Assembly (NCBI GenBank): GCA_938049225.1 | Contig: CALICM010000047.1 | Span: forward strand, 1 to 59,367 | Reading direction: 5' to 3' | Length of the DNA: 59,367 nt | DNA from: an uncultured Paracoccaceae bacterium | GTDB taxonomy: Bacteria > Pseudomonadota > Alphaproteobacteria > Rhodobacterales > Rhodobacteraceae | In this document: piece after piece, positions 44,517 to 54,180 of the stretch | Layout: the number at the start of each line of letters is the position of its first letter | Position numbering within the stretch: the first letter of the stretch is position 1 | Notes under the pieces: model-generated | The model's input: only the letters and a program-made list of their open reading frames with translations | Told to the model about the DNA's origin: nothing | Database searches by the model: none | Position numbers and translations under genes: made by a program

Positions 44517-44548
44517 AGACTTGCGCCTGACAAGGCGCTCAATTGGAT
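44517..44548. repeat. Short dyad-bearing repeat, copy 2
   Basis: AGACTTGCGCC-tgacaa-GGCGCTCA then ATTGGAT matches 26245-26273 outside the spacer. A degenerate third unit (TTGCGCC, later GCGCTCAT) lies directly upstream at about 44490-44516. It sits in the 156-nt gap between aroQ and the next gene; the gap holds no other feature I can support. Confidence 0.45.
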
Positions 44549-44612
44549 CCCCCAAGCACTCGTGACCAAACCTTGGCTTGACCTTCGCCCATCAGACACG
44601 ACATTAGACAAT

Positions 44613-45041
44613 ATGATCCCGCTCCGCCTTCTTATCGCCAGCGCGTTTTTGATCCTTGCCTCAACCGCCACCGCCCAACAGGCGGCCTCTGATGCTTGGG
44701 CAGACATCACGGTTGCCGAATGGAAAAAGATGGTTCTGGGCCGGACCGTCACCTATCGCATCGGACCACAGATTTGGGCGCAGGAGGCTTATGACACTGG
44801 CACCAACGCCGTCTCGATCCGGTTGGCGGACGGCACCTGCATGGATGGCACTTGGAGTCACGTCGGTAATACCTTTTGCTTTGCTTGGATCGGGGCCGAA
44901 ACAAGCTGTTTTCGCCATGTGCGCGACGCCGGTCAGATCCTGGTCGTGCCCATGGTCGATGGCGAGCCTTCGGGCACTGTTCAAACCGTCATGGGGGTCT
45001 CGGACCTGCCCCTGACCTGCGGCCCGGCGCTCAGCAGTTGA
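44613..45041 (+). CDS. Small secreted protein, tandem paralogue 1, function unknown
   Basis: The 142-residue protein has a signal peptide (MIPLRLLIASAFLILASTATA). A ~115-residue mature domain shows the pattern EWKKMVLGRTVTYR, AVSIRLADGTCMDGTWSHVGNTFCFAW and a final Cys. Four Cys residues suggest two disulfides. The same pattern recurs in the next gene, whose start overlaps this stop by 4 nt. I recognise no named family. Confidence 0.75.
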   Translation: MIPLRLLIASAFLILASTATAQQAASDAWADITVAEWKKMVLGRTVTYRIGPQIWAQEAYDTGTNAVSIRLADGTCMDGTWSHVGNTFCFAWIGAETSCFRHVRDAGQILVVPMVDGEPSGTVQTVMGVSDLPLTCGPALSS

Positions 45042-45463
45042 GCCGCGCGGTTCTCCTGGCCCTTGGTGTGATTGCCATGTCCGCGGCGGCGCCCAGCCAC
45101 GCCGAGACACAGCTGTCGCCGTCCGAATTCGAAGCGATGACCACCGGCAAGACCTTGCAATTCAACCGGCAAAACGACTGGTATGGCGCCGAGCAGTATT
45201 TGCCCGACCAACAGGTCATCTGGCAGTATGGCGATGGAAGCTGCACCCAAGGGCGCTGGTTCGCCGATGACGGCGCGCTGTGTTTTACCTATGATGACAA
45301 TCCGCTGCCGCAATGCTGGATCTTCACCGAGCGTGACGGGCAGTTCTTTGCCCGCCCGGAAGAGGATCCAGCCCAATCGGACAGCGAATTGCGTCTCTCG
45401 GGCGAGTCCGACGCGCCATTGTCATGCAAAGCCCCGAATCTAAGCGCAGTACTGGCACCTTAG
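45038..45463 (+). CDS. Small secreted protein, tandem paralogue 2, TTG start
   Basis: The 141-residue protein starts at TTG 45038, which shares TTGA with the previous stop. Only that start gives a full signal peptide (SRAVLLALGVIAMSAAAPSHA). The mature part mirrors the upstream protein: SEFEAMTTGKTLQF, IWQYGDGSCTQGRWFADDGALCFTY, CWIF and a late Cys. The aligned W and Cys positions show tandem duplication and divergence. The function is unknown. Confidence 0.75.
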   Translation: MSRAVLLALGVIAMSAAAPSHAETQLSPSEFEAMTTGKTLQFNRQNDWYGAEQYLPDQQVIWQYGDGSCTQGRWFADDGALCFTYDDNPLPQCWIFTERDGQFFARPEEDPAQSDSELRLSGESDAPLSCKAPNLSAVLAP

Positions 45464-45593
45464 GGGGTGGGCCCGTCCGCGCAACGCAGCAAGGCCCATC
45501 ACACGATCAACACCGCGAACACCATCTCGACCCAGGCCAGCAGTACGGCAGTTTACATATCCCGCAGCAGCATGACCGTTCCACATCACGACA

Positions 45594-47159
45594 TCAGAAC
45601 AAACTTCCCTGCGGCCCCGGATCCTTGGGCTTTGTACGCCGTCGCGCGGGCGGGGGTCCGCCCCCATCTGGGCGCACCGCAAGCCGCCCATCGGCAAACT
45701 CTATCTCCAGGCTACCCGCCTTCGCGGCGACCGTTTGGCTCTGCACCAAATCCCCCTCAGGGGTTCGGCGCACCACGGCAAAGCCGCGCCGCAGCGTCTC
45801 GGTATATCCAAGCGAATGGAGCATCCGGTCCAACGCGCTCAGGCGTTGCCGCATAGTTTCAACGCGCGTTTGGGCGGCCCGGTCCATCCCGACGCCCTGC
45901 CGCGCCAACCGCTCGGCGCCCTGGTCCAGCGCGCGCCGCACCACACCAGGACGTGGCGTAAGCGCCTCTAACTGGGCCCGGGCCCGCTCGGCCTGCCGTC
46001 GCAGGCCGCGCGGCAATCCCGCACCCGAAGTCACGACCGCGCGGCGTGCCAAAGACAATCGCCCCTGCAATTGCGGTGCACCAAAGCGGCCCGCCGCCCC
46101 ACCGCTGAACCCGATCCGTTTGCGCTGTAACAGACCGCTTAGAGCCATTGGCAATCGCTGTGTCGCACCGTCCAACCGCTGCCGCCGCTCGCCCAGCAGC
46201 GCGTCCAGCCGTGGTAAGGCCCGCGCCAAATCCCGCAGCCGCTGCTGCCGTGCCGTCAACCCCTGGGCCAGTGCCCGCCGCCGCCGCTCCTCAAGCCCCG
46301 CCACATGCACCGCCAGATCCGCGCGCACCGGCACCGCCATTTCGGCTGCGGCCGTGGGTGTCGGCGCGCGTCGGTCGGCCGCGTAGTCAATCAATGTCGT
46401 ATCCGTCTCGTGCCCCACGGCCGAGATCAGGGGGATCGCACTTTCGGCCGCCGCCCGCACGACCTCCTCTTCATTGAACCCCCACAGATCCTCGATCGAG
46501 CCGCCGCCCCGCGCGACGATCAGCACATCGGGGCGCGGCAACGCCCCGCCGGGCGCCAGCGCATTGAACCCCCGTATCGCGGCGGCCACCTCGGGCCCGC
46601 ACTTCTCGCCCTGTACGACCACCGGCCAGATCAGCACCTTGCGCGGGAACCGGTCCCGCAACCGGTGCAGAATGTCCCGGATCACCGCCCCCGAGGGCGA
46701 GGTCACGACCCCGATCACCTCGGGCAGGTAGGGCAGCGGTTTCTTCCGTTCCTCGGCGAACAGCCCCTCGGCTTGTAAGGCGACGCGCCGCTTCTCAAGC
46801 ATCGCCATCAGCGCGCCGACGCCCGCGGGCGCGATATCCTCGATAACGATCTGATAGCGGCTTTGCCCGGGAAAGGTGGTCAGCCGCCCCGTCGCGACCA
46901 CTTCCATCCCCGCCTCGGGCTGTGTGCGCAGCTTTTGCGCGGTGCCCTTCCAGATCACCCCGGCCAGCACTGCACGGTCATCCTTCAGATCCAGATAGAG
47001 ATGCCCCGACGCAGGCCGCGACACCCGCCCCACCTCGCCCCGCACACGCACATGGGAGAACCCCTGCTCGATGGCCTTCTTGATCGCCCCCGACAGTTCC
47101 GAGACGCTGAATTCCGGTGCGTTTTGGCCGGGCTGGGGATCGTCGAAAAGGTCGGACAT
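45594..47159 (-). CDS. xseA: Exodeoxyribonuclease VII large subunit
   Basis: The 521-residue catalytic subunit degrades single-stranded DNA from both ends together with XseB. It has an N-terminal OB-fold (VSELSGAIKKAIEQGF to DLKDDRAVLAGVIWKG). The catalytic domain contains GVVTSPSGAVIRDILHRL and IVARGGGSIEDLWGFNEE. A long Arg-rich coiled coil runs from 280 to 440. The small subunit is not adjacent. An ATG three codons upstream (47168) is an alternative start. Confidence 0.95.
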   Translation of the reverse strand: MSDLFDDPQPGQNAPEFSVSELSGAIKKAIEQGFSHVRVRGEVGRVSRPASGHLYLDLKDDRAVLAGVIWKGTAQKLRTQPEAGMEVVATGRLTTFPGQSRYQIVIEDIAPAGVGALMAMLEKRRVALQAEGLFAEERKKPLPYLPEVIGVVTSPSGAVIRDILHRLRDRFPRKVLIWPVVVQGEKCGPEVAAAIRGFNALAPGGALPRPDVLIVARGGGSIEDLWGFNEEEVVRAAAESAIPLISAVGHETDTTLIDYAADRRAPTPTAAAEMAVPVRADLAVHVAGLEERRRRALAQGLTARQQRLRDLARALPRLDALLGERRQRLDGATQRLPMALSGLLQRKRIGFSGGAAGRFGAPQLQGRLSLARRAVVTSGAGLPRGLRRQAERARAQLEALTPRPGVVRRALDQGAERLARQGVGMDRAAQTRVETMRQRLSALDRMLHSLGYTETLRRGFAVVRRTPEGDLVQSQTVAAKAGSLEIEFADGRLAVRPDGGGPPPARRRTKPKDPGPQGSLF

Positions 47160-47201
47160 GGCCGCCATCCTAGTTGCCCCAACAAGGGCGTCAACGCCGG
47201 A

Positions 47202-47795
47202 TCAGTCGCCGCAACCAACGCTGGCGACGCCCAGTCCGGCCAAAACGCCCGCGAACATCGCCCAGGTCATGGAAGCACTTGTGAACACGGTCACAAAAGC
47301 CCAGACCGGTGCGGCGCCAGCCGCGAAAAGCCCGGCTCGGTTAAACATGCCCGCCCCCTGCCCGGTACCGTCGCGGGGCCGGCGGGTCCAATACTTGCGT
47401 GGTCGCGGATGACCAAACTCCCGCTGATAAAGCGCATGGGTATAGCGATACTGATCCGCAAACCGCCCAGCCTCGGCCGGGCCGGTGGCGGGTTCATGGT
47501 GCATGGCACCGCCAAGGATCTGGTCACACAGACCGTCCCAATAGTTTTGCGTATAGGTCAAATGCAGGTGCCACACCGCATCCACTTTGCGGCTGGGGGT
47601 GACTTTCCGGTCCGAGATGGCCGCGAGATACAAGAATTTGCGGTACTCCTCGATCGCCTGGCAGGTCGCTTTATTTGACCAGCCGTGCATCTTGGTGAGC
47701 TTGGCGGAAAACGGGAACTCAGCGCCCGGCGTGTCAATCTCAAACGTGCGGATCCGCTCCCACAGGTCCGCATCGTGCGCGGCTTGCCTCTCCAG
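47202..47795 (-). CDS. TIGR04222-like membrane protein with probable CTG start
   Basis: The conserved part (EYRKFLYLAAISDRKVTPSRKVDAVWHLHLTYTQNYW, then RPRKYWTRRP) matches the TIGR04222 / glycine-rich-domain-like family. Two C-terminal transmembrane helices follow. The only ATG (47690) lies inside the conserved domain. The frame continues upstream through WERIRTFEIDTPGAEFPFS to a stop at 47817-47819, with no ATG, GTG or TTG. CTG at 47795, 6 nt after AGGGGG, is the best start, giving 197 residues. It diverges from purD 42 nt away. Confidence 0.65.
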   Translation of the reverse strand: MERQAAHDADLWERIRTFEIDTPGAEFPFSAKLTKMHGWSNKATCQAIEEYRKFLYLAAISDRKVTPSRKVDAVWHLHLTYTQNYWDGLCDQILGGAMHHEPATGPAEAGRFADQYRYTHALYQREFGHPRPRKYWTRRPRDGTGQGAGMFNRAGLFAAGAAPVWAFVTVFTSASMTWAMFAGVLAGLGVASVGCGD

Positions 47796-47837
47796 GTGTC
47801 GCCCCCTAAGACAGGCCTATCAGATCGAGGTGACCGT

Positions 47838-49106
47838 TTGAATATCCTACTTCTGGGCAGTGGCGGGCGTGAGCATGCCCTGGCCTGGGCTATCGCCCAA
47901 AATCCCAAATGCGACCGGCTGATCGCCGCGCCCGGCAATGCGGGTATCGCGGCCCTGGCCGATTGCGTGGATTTGGACATCGAGGATCCAGCGACCGTGG
48001 CGGCCTATGCCGCTCACAATGGGATCGACTTCGTGGTCATCGGACCCGAGGCCCCCCTGGCTGCGGGTGTCGCTGACGCCCTGCGCGCCCGCGATATCCT
48101 GACCTTTGGCCCTTCGGCGGCGGCCGCGCAGCTCGAAGCCTCGAAAACCTTCACTAAGCAGATCTGTGACGCCTGCGGCGCCCCCACCGCGTCTTATGCG
48201 CATTTCACCGATGCCGCCGCCGCCAAGGCCTATGTTTTGGCCCAGGGCGCGCCCATTGTCATCAAGGCCGACGGTCTGGCGGCGGGCAAGGGTGTGACGG
48301 TCGCGATGGACGTGCAAACAGCGCTCGCGGCCCTTGAGGACCTGTTCACCGGTGGCGACGATGCCGAGGTGGTGATAGAGGCCTTTTTGCAGGGCGAAGA
48401 AGCCTCGTTCTTCGTGCTCTGCGATGGCACAGACATCTTGCCCATCGGCACCGCCCAGGACCACAAGCGCGCCTTCGATGGCGATACCGGCCCGAATACC
48501 GGCGGCATGGGCGCGTATAGCCCCGCGCCGATCATGACCCCCGAGGTCACCCAAAAGGCCCTGGATCAAATCGTGCGCCCCACCCTGGCCGAGATGGCCG
48601 CTCGTGGCACGCCCTACCAGGGGGTTCTCTATGTTGGTCTGATGATCGATGACGGTCAGCCGCGCCTGGTGGAATACAACGTCCGCTTCGGCGACCCGGA
48701 ATGCCAAGTGTTGATGCTGCGCCTGGGCGCCCAGGCCCTCGACGCGCTGCTCGCTTGCGCGCGCGGCACGCTGGCTGAAACAACGCTAAACTGGGCGCCC
48801 GACCACGCCCTGACCGTCGTTCTCGCCGCCAAAGGTTACCCCGGGCCCTATGCGAAAGGCACGGAAATCAGGGGCGCCGATCATGCCGCCAACGACCCGT
48901 TGGTCCAGATTTTCCATGCTGGCACAAAAAATGAAGGCCCGCGCCTGCTGGCCAATGGCGGCCGCGTCCTCAACGTCACGGCCCGGGGCGATACATTGGC
49001 GGAAGCCCGTGCCCGGGTTTACAGCGCCGTCGCGCGGATCGATTGGGGTGATGCGCAGTTTCGCACGGACATCGGCTGGCGCGCACTCAAATCGGACTCA
49101 GATTGA
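47838..49106 (+). CDS. purD: Phosphoribosylamine-glycine ligase (GAR synthetase)
   Basis: The 422-residue ATP-grasp enzyme joins glycine to phosphoribosylamine in purine synthesis. The N-terminus NILLLGSGGREHALAW, the ATP-grasp loop VIKADGLAAGKGVTVA, NTGGMGAYSPAP and the metal-binding VEYNVRFGDPECQ are all intact. The start is TTG at 47838, since the typical N-terminus begins there and GAGGTGA precedes it. The longer ATG frame would add unrelated residues running through the divergent gene. Confidence 0.96.
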   Translation: MNILLLGSGGREHALAWAIAQNPKCDRLIAAPGNAGIAALADCVDLDIEDPATVAAYAAHNGIDFVVIGPEAPLAAGVADALRARDILTFGPSAAAAQLEASKTFTKQICDACGAPTASYAHFTDAAAAKAYVLAQGAPIVIKADGLAAGKGVTVAMDVQTALAALEDLFTGGDDAEVVIEAFLQGEEASFFVLCDGTDILPIGTAQDHKRAFDGDTGPNTGGMGAYSPAPIMTPEVTQKALDQIVRPTLAEMAARGTPYQGVLYVGLMIDDGQPRLVEYNVRFGDPECQVLMLRLGAQALDALLACARGTLAETTLNWAPDHALTVVLAAKGYPGPYAKGTEIRGADHAANDPLVQIFHAGTKNEGPRLLANGGRVLNVTARGDTLAEARARVYSAVARIDWGDAQFRTDIGWRALKSDSD

Positions 49107-49139
49107 CATCGACGTGTTGGGTTACCGATGCCGCGATCG

Positions 49140-49921
49140 CTATCCCTGACAGCTGAGCACGTCCTGAAAACTCTCGGGGCCCGTAAACGGCCCTAGATCC
49201 TGGGACTGCAACACGCCGTCAACCAGCCGTACAGCCACTATCCGAGTCCAGTCGGCGTCGGCCACCACGGCCTCAACCCCGCTACCGCAGTCCCGAACAC
49301 CGCCTGAAATAAAATCCTCGCCAATGCGGTGATTGCTGAAACCGGGCGCATCGGCCAACAACTCCAACTTACCATCGCGCAGGGTCACCACCTTAAGCGT
49401 TTTGCCTAAATGCGGGGTCTCGACATAGGCGATGTCTTTCTGCCCATCCCCATCAAAATCCGCGATCCCCACAGGTGCCAGCCAACGGAACCGTTGGCCG
49501 ATTGGTGGCGTCCCGGTCACTCGTTTGAAACTGGGATTGCCGCCCGCTGGAAAATCGACGCTGTACACCACCAGCGAGGCACCGCTGCGATCAAAGCTCT
49601 CGACCACCACGATCTCAGGTCCCGGCTGCCCGTCGACATCGGCCAGGCGCGGCGCCAAATCCTCGAAGACACGGTTGGGCGGCAGGTTGATCCGCAGGCT
49701 GAACCGCCCTTTCGCAACGACCAGCCGCGCGTATTCTTCGTCATCTCCCAAAACGCCATGGGGATAGCGCTTTGTCGGGGCGTCATAAGATGCGCTCACC
49801 TCAAAACAAGGCGCTGGGGGCAAAACCACTTGCCCCAAAACCTCAGGCGGCGCGCAGTCTTGCGCGCTGGCGGTCCCCGCCGCCAGCAGAATCGCCCCAA
49901 AACACCAACTCAGCCGTTTCA

Positions 49922-49922
<1 letters not shown>
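49140..49922 (-). CDS. Secreted FG-GAP/VCBS-like protein
   Basis: The 260-residue protein begins at GTG 49922 with a signal peptide (KRLSWCFGAILLAAGTASA). The mature domain has calcium-loop-like repeats (LADVDGQPGPEIVVV, IADFDGDGQKDIAYV) of a partial beta-propeller and several Cys residues. GTG shares one base with the stop of the ferredoxin gene (TAGTG), so translation is coupled. The role is unknown. It is a second, shorter relative of the FG-GAP protein at 36300-37922. Confidence 0.82.
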
Positions 49923-51458
<1,536 letters not shown>

Positions 51459-51519
51459 ACCGCCTTCGGCTCGAACGCAAAAGCCGATCAGAAAGGTTTC
51501 ACGTTAAGATCGAAACGCG

Positions 51520-52983
51520 CTAGCTGGGCGACACTGCAACGAAGCGGGACTGACCCTCGCGCTGCAGCAACAGCAACAGCGATTTGCGGCCAGCTTCGCG
51601 CGCATCTTCGAAACGTTCGGCAACGCTGGCCGGTGTGTCGACCGGCTGCTGTCCGATCTCGGTGATCAAATCGCCCGCACGAATACCTTTTTCGTACGCC
51701 TCCGAGGCCTCGTCAACCTCCGTCACCAAAACGCCCTTGGCGGTATCGGGCAACGCATATTCCTCGCGCAACTCGTCCGTAACCATGCTCAGCGTCAGGC
51801 CAAGCACAGTTTCCGTGGCATCCGCATCGGGTGCGCCGCCGCCTTCGACACTGGCCACACCATCGGCGGTTTCCCGGCGCCCCAACGTCACCCGCAGGGT
51901 CTGGGTGCCACCGTCGCGGAACACCACGACCCGGACAGTCGTGCCCACATCCGCGTCGCCAACCATGCGCACCAGCTCGCGCGTATCCTCAACGTCGCGT
52001 CCATCGAAACTGAGGATCACATCGCCCGACAGGATCCCTGCCTCGGACGCAGGTCCGGTAGGCACATCCGTGACCAAAGCGCCCGCGCTGGCGTCCAAGC
52101 CCAGGGCTTCGGCCACATCAGGGGTCACGTTTTGAATGCTGACACCCAACCACCCGCGACGCGTCTCGCCGAACTCGCGCAATTGATCGACGACCTTTGA
52201 CACCACTTTCGAGGACATCGAAAAACCAATCCCGATGGAGCCGCCATTGGGACTTAGGATGGCCGTGTTCACCCCAATCACCTCACCATCCAAGTTGAAC
52301 AGTGGTCCGCCTGAGTTGCCCCGATTTATCGCCGCATCTGTTTGGATGAAATCATCATAGGGTCCCTGCAAAGATCGGTTTCGGGCCGATATGATCCCCG
52401 CACTAACCGAGAACCCCTGCCCCAGGGGATTTCCGATCGCGAGCACCCAATCGCCGACCCGGGCCACGTCGCTGTCGCCAAATGATACAAAGTTCAACGG
52501 CGACGGCGGATCGACCTTCAGCACTGCGATGTCGGTTCGCTCGTCCGTGCCGATCAGGGTCGCGGGCAACTCACCCCCGCCATTAAAAAACTCAACCAGA
52601 ATCTCGTCGGCGCCTTCTATGACATGGTTGTTTGTCACGATATATCCATCGGCCGAGATCACGAACCCCGATCCCAAGGCCGAACCGCGGCGTTCGCGCT
52701 GTTGCGGCCCGCGCCGGTCGGTGAAGTCGCGGAACAGATCCTCAAGGGGGGAGCCTTCGGGGACAATCGGACGGGGCCCGCCGTCTACGGCGATCGTCGT
52801 GGTGGTGGTGATGTTCACGACCGAGGGGCTCAGCTTATCCGCCAGATCCGCGAACCCATCCTGCGGTCCCCGCGCCTCGACCCGCAACACTTGTGCAAAA
52901 AGCAGGGCCACGGCCATCAGCAGGCCAATCAAAGCTTGGCGTGTATCGACCTGCGGTCGCGAGAGCACTTGGGTACGGGTCAC
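51520..52983 (-). CDS. degP: Periplasmic serine protease of the DegP/HtrA (Do) family
   Basis: The 487-residue protease-chaperone has an N-terminal signal/anchor (ALIGLLMAVALLFAQVLRVEA). The catalytic triad is His120 (TNNHVIEG), Asp151 (RTDIAVLK) and Ser224 (GNSGGP). Two PDZ domains follow (about 290-375 and 395-480). It degrades or refolds damaged envelope proteins. The start is GTG 52983, with GGAGG 7 nt upstream. It lies downstream of the hflKC/DUF2065 genes on the same strand, the standard alphaproteobacterial grouping. Confidence 0.95.
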   Translation of the reverse strand: MTRTQVLSRPQVDTRQALIGLLMAVALLFAQVLRVEARGPQDGFADLADKLSPSVVNITTTTTIAVDGGPRPIVPEGSPLEDLFRDFTDRRGPQQRERRGSALGSGFVISADGYIVTNNHVIEGADEILVEFFNGGGELPATLIGTDERTDIAVLKVDPPSPLNFVSFGDSDVARVGDWVLAIGNPLGQGFSVSAGIISARNRSLQGPYDDFIQTDAAINRGNSGGPLFNLDGEVIGVNTAILSPNGGSIGIGFSMSSKVVSKVVDQLREFGETRRGWLGVSIQNVTPDVAEALGLDASAGALVTDVPTGPASEAGILSGDVILSFDGRDVEDTRELVRMVGDADVGTTVRVVVFRDGGTQTLRVTLGRRETADGVASVEGGGAPDADATETVLGLTLSMVTDELREEYALPDTAKGVLVTEVDEASEAYEKGIRAGDLITEIGQQPVDTPASVAERFEDAREAGRKSLLLLLQREGQSRFVAVSPS

Positions 52984-53002
52984 CTGGGATCCTCCATATG
53001 GC

Positions 53003-53018
53003 GCGCGGGCGCCCGCGC
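53003..53018. promoter_or_regulatory. 16-bp GC palindrome in the degP leader
   Basis: GCGCGGGCGCCCGCGC is perfectly self-complementary. It lies about 20 nt upstream of the degP start, just before the ribosome site, in the 139-nt gap after DUF2065. In RNA it could fold as a hairpin affecting translation, or act as an attenuator; no T-run follows. Confidence 0.4.
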
Positions 53019-53122
53019 ATCGTCTTTACAGTCAAGATGTACGTCCAAGGCGTCAATGCAAGACTAGGACGTGTAGGAAAAGACTCACTCCATCGTGAAA
53101 ATATTGAAATTCGCACGATTTT

Positions 53123-53311
53123 TTATGTGCGTGCCAACCAAACGATGACAACACCCAGCGCAATTACCCCCAAACCGATGACGCGCCGCGTCTCGGGCGG
53201 CATCTGCGCCAGCGCCGCCAGAACGTCGTCCAAACGCCGAGGGGCCAGCGCCAGCGCCAGCCCCTCGATCACCGCGACCAGCCCGAAGGCAGTCAAGATA
53301 TCCTGCCACAT
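53123..53311 (-). CDS. DUF2065 small membrane protein
   Basis: The 62-residue protein consists of two hydrophobic helices (ILTAFGLVAVIEGLALALAP and VIGLGVIALGVVIVWLAR) around a short polar loop (MPPETRR). It matches DUF2065, a family found directly after hflC in many proteobacteria. ATG 53311 shares a base with the hflC stop (TGATG). It may help the HflKC/FtsH complex, but no function is established. Confidence 0.88.
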   Translation of the reverse strand: MWQDILTAFGLVAVIEGLALALAPRRLDDVLAALAQMPPETRRVIGLGVIALGVVIVWLART

Positions 53312-54180
53312 CAAGGCAACGAGTCGGTCTTCAGATACTCGAAAAACTCGCTGTCCGGTGTGATCACCATCGTCGAGTTTTCGCCGCCCAAGGCATTCTC
53401 ATAGGCGGCGAGGCTGCGATAGAATGAGAAAAACTCAGGGTCTCGACCGAAAGCCTCGGCGAAGATTGCGTTCCGCTCGGCATCGGCCTCGCCTCGAATG
53501 ATGTCACTGTCGCGCTGCGCTTCGGACACCAGTTCGACCGCGGTTCTATCGGCCTGGGCGCGCACCCTTTGGGCCGCTTCCTGCCCTCGGGCACGCTCGT
53601 CAGCCGCTTCCCGCGCCCGCTCGGCCTCCATTCGTTGAAAGGTCGCGGCCAAGTTCTGGTTCGGCAATTCGGTGCGTTTGATCCGCACGTCGATCACTTC
53701 AATCCCCAGCGCCCGCGCCCGCACAATCGCCGCGTCACGGATCCGGTTCATCAGCGCAACACGGTCGGCGGACAGGATGGTGTTTGAGGTAACCGAACCC
53801 AAGACCTCGCGCATTTGCGCCCGCAAAATACCGTCCAACTCACTTTCAGCCGTGGCCATGCCGCCGGCACCCACCGCTTGGCGGAACTGGATCACGTCCG
53901 CGACACGCCAGCGCGCGAAGGCGTCCACCACAAGCCGACGGTCATCCAGTGGCGTGACCTCCTGCTGTTGGGTGTCGAGAGATTGGATACGGTCGTCATA
54001 AGTGACGACATTCTGGATCAGGGGGATCTTGAACGACAGACCTGGCTGTTCCTTCACGTCGCGGATCTGACCAAACTGCAGCACCAGGGCTTTTTCCCGC
54101 TCGTCCACGACAAAGATCGACGACAGGCCGACAATAAGTGCTAAGACGACAACCGCGATCGCAATACCAATACGGGTCAT
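53311..54180 (-). CDS. hflC: HflC, SPFH-domain membrane protease modulator
   Basis: The 289-residue protein has one N-terminal helix (IGIAIAVVVLALIVGLSSIFVV), an SPFH/band-7 domain (about 25-200) and a charged coiled coil (EAERAREAADERARGQEAAQRVRAQA). With HflK it forms a large cage around the FtsH protease in the inner membrane. It overlaps hflK by one base (TGATG), so the partners are made together. Confidence 0.95.
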   Translation of the reverse strand: MTRIGIAIAVVVLALIVGLSSIFVVDEREKALVLQFGQIRDVKEQPGLSFKIPLIQNVVTYDDRIQSLDTQQQEVTPLDDRRLVVDAFARWRVADVIQFRQAVGAGGMATAESELDGILRAQMREVLGSVTSNTILSADRVALMNRIRDAAIVRARALGIEVIDVRIKRTELPNQNLAATFQRMEAERAREAADERARGQEAAQRVRAQADRTAVELVSEAQRDSDIIRGEADAERNAIFAEAFGRDPEFFSFYRSLAAYENALGGENSTMVITPDSEFFEYLKTDSLP

